Assembly: GCA_003170375.1 (NCBI GenBank)
Contig: PMZN01000134.1
Span: forward strand, 1 to 8,853
Source of the DNA: Acidimicrobiaceae bacterium
Lineage (GTDB): Bacteria; Actinomycetota; Acidimicrobiia; Acidimicrobiales; Bog-793
Direction: 5' to 3'
Length of the DNA: 8,853 nt
Both the position numbers and the translations under genes were made by a program. Below the pieces are notes generated by a model, which was not told the DNA's origin, did not search any database, and worked only from the letters and a program-made list of their open reading frames with translations. Positions 1 through 6,546 of the stretch are shown piece after piece; position 1 is the first letter of the stretch, and every line of letters starts with the position of its first letter.

Positions 1-2694
1 GGGAAGATGCACTACGACTTGACGCCCGACGCGCTCGCCGAGCACCTGTCCGTGTTCGTCCGCGAGCTGGGGGTCTCGATCGTCGGGGGTTGTTGCGGCA
101 CAACTCCCGAGCACCTTGCCAAGGTCGTGGCGGCCTGCGCGGATCTCGAGCCCGCACCTCGCTCGCCGGTGTACGAGCCGTCCGCAGCCTCGCTCTATGT
201 GGCGACGCCGTTCGAGCAGGAGGCGTCGTTCCTGGTCATAGGCGAGCGCACCAACGCCAACGGATCGAAGCGCTTCCGCGATGCGATGCTCGCAGGCGAC
301 TTCGAGACCACGGTCACGATGGCACGTGACCAAGTACGTGAGGGAGCTCATCTCCTCGACGTCTGCGTCGATTACACAGGCGCCGACGGAGTACGGGACA
401 TGACAGAGGTGGCACGGCGCTTTGCGACACAGTCGTCCATCCCGCTCGTCATCGACACCACCGAGGCGCCGGTCGCCGAAGCTGCGCTGCAGTGGATCGG
501 CGGGCGGCCCGTCCTCAACTCGGTGAACTTGGAGGACGGGGATGCCCCCGGCACCCGGCTCGATCGCTTCCTCACCTTGGCGCGCGACTATGGCGCAGCG
601 GTGATCTGCACCTGCATCGACACTGACGGCCAGGCGCGCACCGCCGATTGGAAGCTGCGTGCGGCCAAGGCAATCCACGACCTCGCCGTCGGGCGCTATG
701 GCCTCGAGCCGGCAGACCTCCTCTTCGATCCACTCGCCCTCCCGCTGTCGACGGGCATGGAGGAGAGCCGTCGTGACGGAATCGAGACGATCGAGGCCAT
801 CCGGCGGATCAAGACCGAGCTGCCCGGAGTTCACACGGTGCTCGGCCTCTCGAATGTGTCCTTCGGGCTCTCCCCCGCTGCACGCCAGCTGCTCAACTCC
901 GTCTTCCTGCACGAATGCGTCCAAGCCGGGCTCGACGCCGCGATCGTGCACGCCGGCAAGATCCAGCCCCTGCACCGGATCGCGGACTCCGACCGCGACA
1001 TCTGCCTCGATCTCATCTACGACCGCCGCCGCGAGGGCTACGACCCGCTCTCTGCGCTCATTGACGCTTTCGAGGGCGAGAGCGCAGCGGCGCACTCCGC
1101 GATCGAAGATCGCTCAGGTTGGACCGTCGACCGGCGCCTGGAGCGGCGCATAGTGGACGGTGACCGCAACGGGCTCGAGGCCGAGCTCGACGAGGCGCTC
1201 GACGCGGGGCACGCGGCCCTCGACATCGTGAACGACATGCTGCTTGCCGGAATGCGCACCGTCGGTGAGCTGTTCGGCGCGGGCCAGATGCAGCTGCCTT
1301 TCGTGCTCGGCTCGGCCGAGACGATGAAGGCCGCAGTCGCCCACTTGGAGCCGCACATGGAGCGCTCCGAGTCAGGCGGAAGGGGCCGGATCGTTCTCGG
1401 GACCGTGAAGGGCGACGTGCACGACATCGGCAAGAACCTGGTCGACATCATCCTCACCAACAACGGCTACGAGGTCCACAATCTCGGCATCAAAGTGCCG
1501 GTGTCCGAGATGATCGCGAAGGCCGACGAGGTCGAGGCAGACGCGATCGGCATGAGCGGGCTGCTCGTGAAGTCGACGCTCATCATGCGCGACAACCTGG
1601 AGGAGCTCAACCGGCTCGACAGGTCCGGCTACCCGGTCATCCTGGGCGGAGCGGCGCTCACTCGCACCTATGTCGAAAAAGACCTACGCGCCGTGTACAA
1701 GGGACGTGTCTTCTATGGGAAGGACGCGTTCGAGGGCCTGCACCTGCTGGACCGGTTGATGCAGATCAAGCGGAGCGGCGTCGACGACCCAAGCTTCGGG
1801 ACCGAGCTCTCGGGCCGCAAGCTCCCCCCGAGGCGGAGCGCGCAGATGGCCGCGATCGACCCGGCAACCCTTCCGGCGCGCTCGCCGGAGGTCGGGACGG
1901 ACAACGAGTTGTTCGCGCCCCCGTTTCTCGGAACCCGGGTCGCCAAGGGCATCCCGCTGGACGACATCGCCTCTTACTTGAACGAGACAGCGCTCTTCCG
2001 CAACCAGTGGGGCTACCGCCCCGAGTCCGGTGAGACCGACGCGGACTTCAAAGAGCGTGTCCGAGCCGAGCTCCGGGCCTGTCTCGACGAGGCCAAGGCA
2101 GAAGGCTTGCTCGTCCCCCAGGTTGTCTGGGGCTACTTGCCTGTGAACGCCGACGGGAACGACCTCGTCGTCTACGCAGACGGCGAGCGCACCGCCGAGC
2201 TCGAGCGTTTCGCGTTCCCGCGCCAAGCCAAGGAGCCCTACCTTTGCATCGCCGACTTCTTCAGGCCGGCGGACTCGCAGGTCCGCGACTATGCCGCGTT
2301 TCAGATCGTGACGATGGGAGCCCTGGCTTCGGCCCGCACCGCCGAGCTGTTCGCCGCGGACCGCTACCGGGACTATGTGGCGATGCACGGGTTGTCTGTC
2401 GAGATGACCGAGGCACTCGCTGAGCTGTGGCACCGGCGCGTCCGCGAGGAGTGGGGATTCGCAGACGAGGACGCCCCGACGCTGACCGGTCTTTTCCGCC
2501 AGCAGCACCGTGGTGGCCGGTATTCGTTCGGTTACCCGGCCTGCCCGGATCTCGAGGACAACGCGAAGGTCGTGGAGCTCCTCGAAGCCGGCCGTATCGG
2601 GGTCACGGTGAGCGAGGGCTTCCAGCTCCATCCCGAACAGACGACGCTCGCAATAATCTGCCATCACCCGATGGCCAAGTACTTCGTCGTCTGA
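1..2694 (+). CDS. metH: Cobalamin-dependent methionine synthase MetH (5' end outside window)
   Basis: Transfers a methyl group from methyltetrahydrofolate through cobalamin to homocysteine, giving methionine in the cytoplasm. The frame is open to the left edge, so the ATG at 7 is internal; about 300 residues of the homocysteine domain are missing. Numbering from that ATG: the end of the homocysteine domain with zinc-ligand pair C29-C30 in GGCCGTTPEH; pterin-binding barrel about 75-330, starting at VIGERTNANGSK; cobalamin cap helices about 376-452; B12-binding domain about 463-595 with DVHDIG (H472 is the expected cobalt ligand), SGL at 517-519 and the GG pair at 547-548; AdoMet-binding reactivation domain about 640-895 with R838-xxx-G842-Y843 and CPDLED. 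The C-terminal domain matches the mycobacterial style, with CPDLED where E. coli has CPEH. All modules are intact, so the enzyme should be functional. Its promoter and any cobalamin riboswitch lie outside the window. Confidence 0.97.
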   Translation, partial: GKMHYDLTPDALAEHLSVFVRELGVSIVGGCCGTTPEHLAKVVAACADLEPAPRSPVYEPSAASLYVATPFEQEASFLVIGERTNANGSKRFRDAMLAGDFETTVTMARDQVREGAHLLDVCVDYTGADGVRDMTEVARRFATQSSIPLVIDTTEAPVAEAALQWIGGRPVLNSVNLEDGDAPGTRLDRFLTLARDYGAAVICTCIDTDGQARTADWKLRAAKAIHDLAVGRYGLEPADLLFDPLALPLSTGMEESRRDGIETIEAIRRIKTELPGVHTVLGLSNVSFGLSPAARQLLNSVFLHECVQAGLDAAIVHAGKIQPLHRIADSDRDICLDLIYDRRREGYDPLSALIDAFEGESAAAHSAIEDRSGWTVDRRLERRIVDGDRNGLEAELDEALDAGHAALDIVNDMLLAGMRTVGELFGAGQMQLPFVLGSAETMKAAVAHLEPHMERSESGGRGRIVLGTVKGDVHDIGKNLVDIILTNNGYEVHNLGIKVPVSEMIAKADEVEADAIGMSGLLVKSTLIMRDNLEELNRLDRSGYPVILGGAALTRTYVEKDLRAVYKGRVFYGKDAFEGLHLLDRLMQIKRSGVDDPSFGTELSGRKLPPRRSAQMAAIDPATLPARSPEVGTDNELFAPPFLGTRVAKGIPLDDIASYLNETALFRNQWGYRPESGETDADFKERVRAELRACLDEAKAEGLLVPQVVWGYLPVNADGNDLVVYADGERTAELERFAFPRQAKEPYLCIADFFRPADSQVRDYAAFQIVTMGALASARTAELFAADRYRDYVAMHGLSVEMTEALAELWHRRVREEWGFADEDAPTLTGLFRQQHRGGRYSFGYPACPDLEDNAKVVELLEAGRIGVTVSEGFQLHPEQTTLAIICHHPMAKYFVV

Positions 2695-2829
2695 GACGCT
2701 GACATGATTCGATGCCAAACCACCACTGAGAGTCATCCGTAAGCTAATCTCACGGCACATTTGAAGCGGTCACCTCGTGGTCGTCGTTGCGATGCTCAGC
2801 CGGCGGTGGCAGTGGGCGACCCTATGAGT

Positions 2830-2836
2830 GGAAGGG
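2830..2836 (+). promoter_or_regulatory. Ribosome binding site deciding the lipoprotein start
   Basis: GGAAGGG lies 5 bases upstream of the ATG at 2842. It favours that start over the in-frame ATG at 2824, which has only a weaker purine run upstream, and over the TTG at 2761. Confidence 0.6.
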
Positions 2837-2841
2837 TCCAC

Positions 2842-3642
2842 ATGATCAAGCTTGCGAGGAATTCCAAACCGAGTCGCATCGCTGCGGGCTTCGTGCTCGC
2901 GACGACCGCGGCGATCTTGGCGGCCGGCTGCAGCTCGGGCACGACCAGTCCCACGACCTCGACTTCCGCCAGCTCGACAACGGTGACGACGTCAGCTGCC
3001 TCGAGCTCGACAACGACGACGACCGTCGCGTCGAGCTCGACAACGACGACGACTTCAGCCGGTGCGTCGGGATCGGGTCTGCTCTCAAAGTTCCAGTCCG
3101 GCGAGCAAGCGACGTTCGTCGCGACCTACAAGGTCACCTCGGGCGCCTCGAAGTCGTTGACGAGCCTCACGATCGCGCAGCAACCACCGGACTCGCTCTT
3201 CGGGGGGACCAGCTCCTCGGGCAACTTCGAGCTCATAACGCTAGGCAAGAAGGGCTACATCTGCAGTGGACAGAGCTCGGGCGGCACCGGTGGCATGTGC
3301 CTGAGCGAGGGAGCGGCCGCTTCAGAGGCAGACCTGTTCAAGATCTACGAGCCCAACTTCTACCTTCCCTACTTCCAGGCAGCCGCCAAGGCCTCGGGCG
3401 GACAGGTCAGCTATTCCTCGAAAACGGTGAACGGCATCTCGCTTTCCTGCATCTCGGTAACCGGTGCGGCCGGCGAGAAGGGGACAGGGACATTCTGTGT
3501 GACAGACCAGGGTGTCCTCGGCTATGTCGCGTGGACCGGCGCCACCGCGTCGGATAACGGCAGCTTCGAGATCACGAGCTACTCGACGAGCGTGCCTGCC
3601 AACGAGTTCACCCTGCCGGCCACGCCTACGACCATCCCGTAG
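2842..3642 (+). CDS. Putative secreted lipoprotein with Ser/Thr-rich linker, function unknown
   Basis: The predicted product is 266 residues. A type II signal peptide is visible: basic start (K3, R6, K9, R12), hydrophobic stretch 13-28 and lipobox LAAGC with C30 as the lipidated cysteine. Residues about 31-78 are almost only Ser, Thr, Ala and Val, a flexible linker of the kind that holds a domain away from the membrane. The remaining roughly 190 residues form an unrecognised domain with four cysteines, C141, C153, C203 and C219, spaced as two likely disulfides (141-153 and 203-219). The ATG at 2842 was chosen because GGAAGGG ends 5 bases before it and the signal peptide then has normal length. 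An in-frame ATG at 2824 or TTG at 2761 would only add a polar N-terminal extension. Lipoproteins of this build (linker plus a late FCVTDQGV-like motif) are common in actinobacteria, but I cannot assign a ligand or role. Confidence 0.85.
   Translation: MIKLARNSKPSRIAAGFVLATTAAILAAGCSSGTTSPTTSTSASSTTVTTSAASSSTTTTTVASSSTTTTTSAGASGSGLLSKFQSGEQATFVATYKVTSGASKSLTSLTIAQQPPDSLFGGTSSSGNFELITLGKKGYICSGQSSGGTGGMCLSEGAAASEADLFKIYEPNFYLPYFQAAAKASGGQVSYSSKTVNGISLSCISVTGAAGEKGTGTFCVTDQGVLGYVAWTGATASDNGSFEITSYSTSVPANEFTLPATPTTIP
2971..3053 (+). repeat. Short tandem-like repeat encoding the Ser/Thr linker
   Basis: A 20-base unit starting AGCTCGACAACG occurs at 2971-2990, 3004-3023 and 3034-3053. The second and third copies are identical, and that identity extends to 23 bases from 3001 and 3031. 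Spacings are 33 and 30 bases, so the reading frame is kept. Each copy encodes a Ser-Ser-Thr-Thr run, and codon choice is identical between copies, which points to duplication rather than chance low complexity. Confidence 0.85.
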
Positions 3643-3650
3643 GGGCGCCC

Positions 3651-3666
3651 GGCGCGTCCGCGCGCC
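3651..3666 (+). terminator. GC-rich hairpin after the lipoprotein gene, possible terminator
   Basis: GGCGCG (3651-3656) and CGCGCC (3661-3666) form a perfect 6-bp stem with a TCCG tetraloop, starting 8 bases after the TAG stop at 3640-3642. No T-run follows, so it is not a classical intrinsic terminator. High-GC actinobacteria often have such U-poor hairpins downstream of genes. An alternative pairing of 3643-3648 with 3662-3667 is also possible. Confidence 0.35.
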
Positions 3667-3711
3667 CGTCGCTTCCTCCACGCGTCCACGCCATCGCGGG
3701 TGGGCGTCGAC

Positions 3712-3725
3712 AACCCGTTAGGGTT
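3712..3725 (+). promoter_or_regulatory. Small inverted repeat over the thioredoxin ribosome site
   Basis: AACCC (3712-3716) and GGGTT (3721-3725) are perfect inverted repeats around GTTA. The right arm contains the only Shine-Dalgarno-like bases (AGGG) for the ATG at 3733, so folding could hide the ribosome site. With only a 5-bp stem this may be chance. Confidence 0.25.
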
Positions 3726-3732
3726 TCGCTCG

Positions 3733-4467
3733 ATGACCTTGGATGCCACCGACGCTTCCTTCGAGAACGACGTTCTCGTCCGCTCGGACGCTGCCCCTGT
3801 CGTTGTCGACCTTTGGGCACCCTGGTGCGGCCCGTGCAAGACGCTCAGCCCGATCATCGAGCGCGTGGTCGAGGCCACCGCGGGAGCAGTCGAGCTCGTC
3901 AAGGTCAATGTCGACGAGAATCCGAAGATCGCGCAGAGCTTCCAGGTGCAGTCGATCCCGGCAGTGTTCGCCATCAAGGACCGCCGGGTAGTCGACCAAT
4001 TCATCGGCGCGCTCGGCGAGGCCGCCGTCCGCGAATTCGTGAACCGGCTCCTTCCCGTTGCGAGCGAGGCCGAGGAGCTGATCGCCCTAGGTGACGAGGC
4101 CTCGCTTCGCCGGGCACTCGAGCTCGATCCCGACCGTCCCGAGGCCGTCGTCGGCCTGGCCGAGATACTCCTCGGGCGCGGTGAGCCCGAGGACGCGCTC
4201 AGCCTGCTCGCCAAGATCCCCGACACCGGCGAGGCGAGGCGCGTCGCCGCGCTTGCCCGGTTGGCCATCGCGGGCACGCCCGTGTCGCCCGAGGGGACAA
4301 GCGGACGTGGCGGCGTAGAGCTGGAAGAGCACATAGGCGTCCTGCTCGACCGGGTGAAGACCGATGACGAGGCCCGCCAGGAACTTGTCGACCTCCTCGA
4401 GACAATGGACCCCTCGGACCCGAGGCGGGAACAGTACCGACGGGCCCTGGCCTCTCGGCTGTTCTGA
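3733..4467 (+). CDS. Thioredoxin-domain protein with TPR-like C-terminus (CnoX/YbbN family)
   Basis: The predicted product is 244 residues with no signal peptide, so it is cytoplasmic. Residues 1-107 are a thioredoxin fold with active-site WCGPCK (C32, C35) and the cis-proline at P76 in SIPAV. Residues about 114-163 look like tetratricopeptide helices (ELDPDRPEAVVGLAEILLGR), and the end (about 205-244, DPRREQYRRALASRLF) matches the small C-terminal helical domain of the YbbN/CnoX family. Known members are chaperones or co-chaperones that guard clients against oxidation, often working with GroEL. E. coli YbbN has lost the first cysteine, whereas this protein keeps the full CxxC, so it may also reduce disulfides. 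The ATG at 3733 was preferred to the in-frame GTG at 3700 because the thioredoxin fold starts right after it and GTG 3700 has no ribosome site. The ribosome site for 3733 (AGGG, 9 bases upstream) is weak. The next gene starts 25 bases after its stop, so they may share a transcript. Confidence 0.9.
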   Translation: MTLDATDASFENDVLVRSDAAPVVVDLWAPWCGPCKTLSPIIERVVEATAGAVELVKVNVDENPKIAQSFQVQSIPAVFAIKDRRVVDQFIGALGEAAVREFVNRLLPVASEAEELIALGDEASLRRALELDPDRPEAVVGLAEILLGRGEPEDALSLLAKIPDTGEARRVAALARLAIAGTPVSPEGTSGRGGVELEEHIGVLLDRVKTDDEARQELVDLLETMDPSDPRREQYRRALASRLF

Positions 4468-4480
4468 TCCTGGCGAGCTC

Positions 4481-4485
4481 GGGAG
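4481..4485 (+). promoter_or_regulatory. Ribosome binding site deciding the folP2 start
   Basis: GGGAG ends 7 bases before GTG 4493. It lies just downstream of the thioredoxin stop at 4467 and supports GTG 4493 over the far upstream in-frame ATG at 4364, which lies inside the thioredoxin gene. Confidence 0.55.
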
Positions 4486-4492
4486 CCCAGGC

Positions 4493-5458
4493 GTGCCGCC
4501 GACACACAGCTCAGTCTGGTGGCCCCGCCATCCCGTCTACCTCGAACTGGGTCAGCGTCGCTACGACCTGACGACCAGGGCACTGGTCATCGGCATCCTC
4601 AATCGCACCACGGACTCGTTCTATGACCACGGTTCGTACTTCAACTTGGACCGTTTCTTCGAGCGCGCGGAACAGTTGGTCCGAGAAGGTGCCGACCTGC
4701 TCGACGTCGGTGGGGTCAAGGCCGGCCCCGGTCCGGAGGTGACCGAGGACGAGGAGCTCGAGCGGGTCGTGCCCGTGATCGCATCACTGCGCGAACGGTT
4801 CGACCTGCCGCTTTCGGTCGACACCTGGCGGGCGTCGGTCGCCGCCGCCGCATTCGAAGCCGGAGCCGTCGTCGGCAACGACATCAGCGGGTTCGCCGAC
4901 CCCGGGTACCTCCCGGCCGCCGCCGCAGCCGGAGCGAGCGTGGTAGCCACCCACATACGGCTCTCGCCGCGGGTAGCGGACCCCGCGCCCCAATACGACG
5001 ACGTCGTGGCCGAGGTCGAGCGTTACCTGCTCGTGCGCGCCGAGCGCGCTCGTCTCAGCGGCATCCCGGCCGATCGCATAGTCCTCGACGCGGGCCTCGA
5101 CCTCGGCAAGACGGCAGGTCAGTCCCTGTTGCTCTTGCAGAGCTCCGCACGGCTCGCCTCGCTCGGCTACCCGTTGCTCCTTTCCTCGTCGAACAAGACC
5201 TTCCTGGGGGCTCTGCTGGGGCTCGAAGTCGGCGAGCGCCGCAACGCGTCATTGGCCTCGGCGGCGCTGGGGATCGCCGGCGGATGTCGGCTCGTAAGGG
5301 TCCACGACGTCGCCGGCACCTGCAAGGTGCGCGACCTCTTGGCCGCGATCGCCACGTCGGCACCCCAACGCGAAGCCGGGTTGGACCAAGCCGCTGCACG
5401 CGAAGCCGCGTTGGACGAAGCCGGCAGGACGGCGCTCGGCTCGGGGACGCTGCGGTGA
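4493..5458 (+). CDS. folP2: FolP2-type dihydropteroate synthase homologue
   Basis: The predicted product is 321 residues from GTG 4493, in the pterin-binding TIM-barrel family of dihydropteroate synthase. Visible family motifs: GILNRTTDSFYD (34-45, metal ligand position N37), SVDTWRA (108-114), ND (129-130), D199 in the pterin pocket, SSNKTFLG (232-239, in place of the usual SRKSF) and RVHDV (269-273). The second DHPS signature is changed: DVGGVKAGPG at 71-80 stands where true synthases have DVGGESTRPG, so the Ser-Thr-Arg loop that closes over p-aminobenzoate is absent. The NRTxDSFYD and GGVKAGPG forms are those I recall for mycobacterial FolP2, a paralogue not thought to have normal synthase activity. 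The barrel should still bind a pterin or similar ligand, but the reaction is unknown. Residues about 293-312 are an Ala/Glu/Asp-rich tail from a duplicated 30-base unit. Its stop overlaps the holA start. Confidence 0.85.
   Translation: MPPTHSSVWWPRHPVYLELGQRRYDLTTRALVIGILNRTTDSFYDHGSYFNLDRFFERAEQLVREGADLLDVGGVKAGPGPEVTEDEELERVVPVIASLRERFDLPLSVDTWRASVAAAAFEAGAVVGNDISGFADPGYLPAAAAAGASVVATHIRLSPRVADPAPQYDDVVAEVERYLLVRAERARLSGIPADRIVLDAGLDLGKTAGQSLLLLQSSARLASLGYPLLLSSSNKTFLGALLGLEVGERRNASLASAALGIAGGCRLVRVHDVAGTCKVRDLLAAIATSAPQREAGLDQAAAREAALDEAGRTALGSGTLR
5369..5423 (+). repeat. Imperfect 30-base tandem duplication in the folP2 tail
   Basis: The 25 bases at 5369-5393 and 5399-5423 differ at two positions and are 30 bases apart. 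They encode two copies of a ten-residue unit, REAGLDQAAA and REAALDEAGR, at the C-terminus of the DHPS homologue, outside the barrel. It looks like a recent in-frame duplication. Confidence 0.8.
5443..5447 (+). promoter_or_regulatory. Ribosome binding site for holA inside the end of folP2
   Basis: GGGGA ends 7 bases before GTG 5455. Together with the one-base-shifted overlap with the folP2 stop, it selects this start for holA over an in-frame ATG at 5284 deep inside folP2. Confidence 0.55.
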
Positions 5459-6546
5459 CTGCAACGAGTGCCCGATCCGGGGACTCCGCCGCCGTATTCG
5501 TCGTCAAGGGCAGTGATCCCGGCCTCGTGGATCGTGGCGTCGAGCGGCTGCTCGCCGAGCTGACCTCACCGGAGGGCGCAACCGGCGACCCGGAAGACCC
5601 GACTGTGGCCAACTTGAGCCTCGCGGTCGCCATCGAAGAGCACAGGGCACCTAACGGCGAGGACGAGCTCATGCTCGGGCCGGTGCTCGACGCGCTGTTC
5701 ACACCCGCATTCCTCGCCGACCGCCGGATCGTCGTTCTGCGCGACGCCGAACATCTCGACTCGTCACAGGCCGCCGAGCTCGCCTCGCGCCTCGGCGAGC
5801 CGTTCGCTCCGAACGTGCTCGTGCTGGCCGTGGTCGGCAAGGCGTTGCCCGCCGCCCTAGCCAAGGCCGTCAAGGCTCGAGGCCGGGAGATCGACACGTC
5901 GCCTGGCTCGTCCGGCAAGGCGCGCACACAGTGGCTGAGCGAGCAACTACAGAGCGCGCCGGTTCACCTGGACCCAGCCGCGCGTCACCTCCTCGAAGGC
6001 CATCTCGGCGAGGACGTGTCGCGCCTGCATGCGCTCTTGGACGTTCTCGCTGCTGCGTACGGCGAGGGAGGGAGGGTGACTCCGGCGGAATTGGAGCCGT
6101 TTCTCGGAGAGGAGGGCGGAGCGCCGCCGTGGGAGCTAACCGACGCGCTCGACAACGGCGACGCGGCGACAGCAGTGCAAGCAGCCCGCCGTCTGCTCGG
6201 ACCCGGAGGCCGCCACCCGTTCCAGCTGCTCGCCACGTTGCACAAGCACTATGGGGCGATGTTGCGTCTCGACGGGAGCGGCATAACCGACCCGGGCGAG
6301 GCCGCATCGCTGCTCGGCATGTCACCGTTCCCGGCGCGCAAGGTGCTCAGCCAGGGAGGAAGGCTCGGTTCGGAACGCATCGCCCGCGCGGTTAGCCTGG
6401 TCGCCGATGCCGACCTCGACCTTCGCGGCGTGGTGGACTGGCCGGATGAGCTCGTGATCGAGGTACTCGTGGCGCGCCTGGCCCAGCTCTCCCGCACCCG
6501 CTTGGCTGCGCCCGCTGGCGCGCGCCGCCCGGCTCGCACGCCATGA
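5455..6546 (+). CDS. holA: DNA polymerase III subunit delta
   Basis: HolA is the clamp-loader subunit that opens the beta sliding clamp so that it can be placed on primed DNA during replication. The predicted product is 363 residues, slightly longer than the usual 320-345. The N-terminal part has the family opening VFVVKGSDPGLV (14-25) and the clamp-interacting region around LFTPAFLADRRIVVLRDAEH (81-100). The middle part, from about 155, carries WLSEQL and the helical LDPAARHLLEGHLGEDVSRL (172-191). The C-terminal collar domain shows LTDALDNGDAATAVQAARRL (228-247), PFQLLATLHKHY (255-266) and DLDLRGVVDWPDELV (320-334). As expected for delta subunits, no working Walker A motif is seen. GTG 5455 shares bases with the folP2 TGA (5456-5458), so translation is probably coupled. 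An acidic, Gly-rich insertion follows about residue 38. Confidence in the family is high and in the exact start moderate. Confidence 0.93.
   Translation: MTATSARSGDSAAVFVVKGSDPGLVDRGVERLLAELTSPEGATGDPEDPTVANLSLAVAIEEHRAPNGEDELMLGPVLDALFTPAFLADRRIVVLRDAEHLDSSQAAELASRLGEPFAPNVLVLAVVGKALPAALAKAVKARGREIDTSPGSSGKARTQWLSEQLQSAPVHLDPAARHLLEGHLGEDVSRLHALLDVLAAAYGEGGRVTPAELEPFLGEEGGAPPWELTDALDNGDAATAVQAARRLLGPGGRHPFQLLATLHKHYGAMLRLDGSGITDPGEAASLLGMSPFPARKVLSQGGRLGSERIARAVSLVADADLDLRGVVDWPDELVIEVLVARLAQLSRTRLAAPAGARRPARTP

Noticed and set aside
7..9. ATG at 7 as the metH start
   Set aside because: The frame is open to the left edge and the sequence begins near the end of the homocysteine-binding domain, so the gene starts outside the window.
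1684..2760. Long minus-strand reading frame antisense to the end of metH
   Set aside because: Mirror of the metH codon pattern in high-GC DNA; its protein has no recognisable domain, while the plus strand encodes an intact MetH activation domain.
2761..2841. N-terminal extension of the lipoprotein from TTG 2761
   Set aside because: Would put 27 polar, basic residues before the signal peptide; ATG 2842 has a good ribosome site and gives a normal lipoprotein signal.
2695..2841. Promoter in the gap after metH
   Set aside because: The gap is AT-richer and has TAATCT at 2745-2750, but no -35 box at a suitable distance, so I do not call it.
3579..4583. Long minus-strand reading frame over the thioredoxin gene
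   Set aside because: Ser/Arg-rich low-complexity translation typical of an antisense shadow; the plus strand has a clear thioredoxin-TPR protein.
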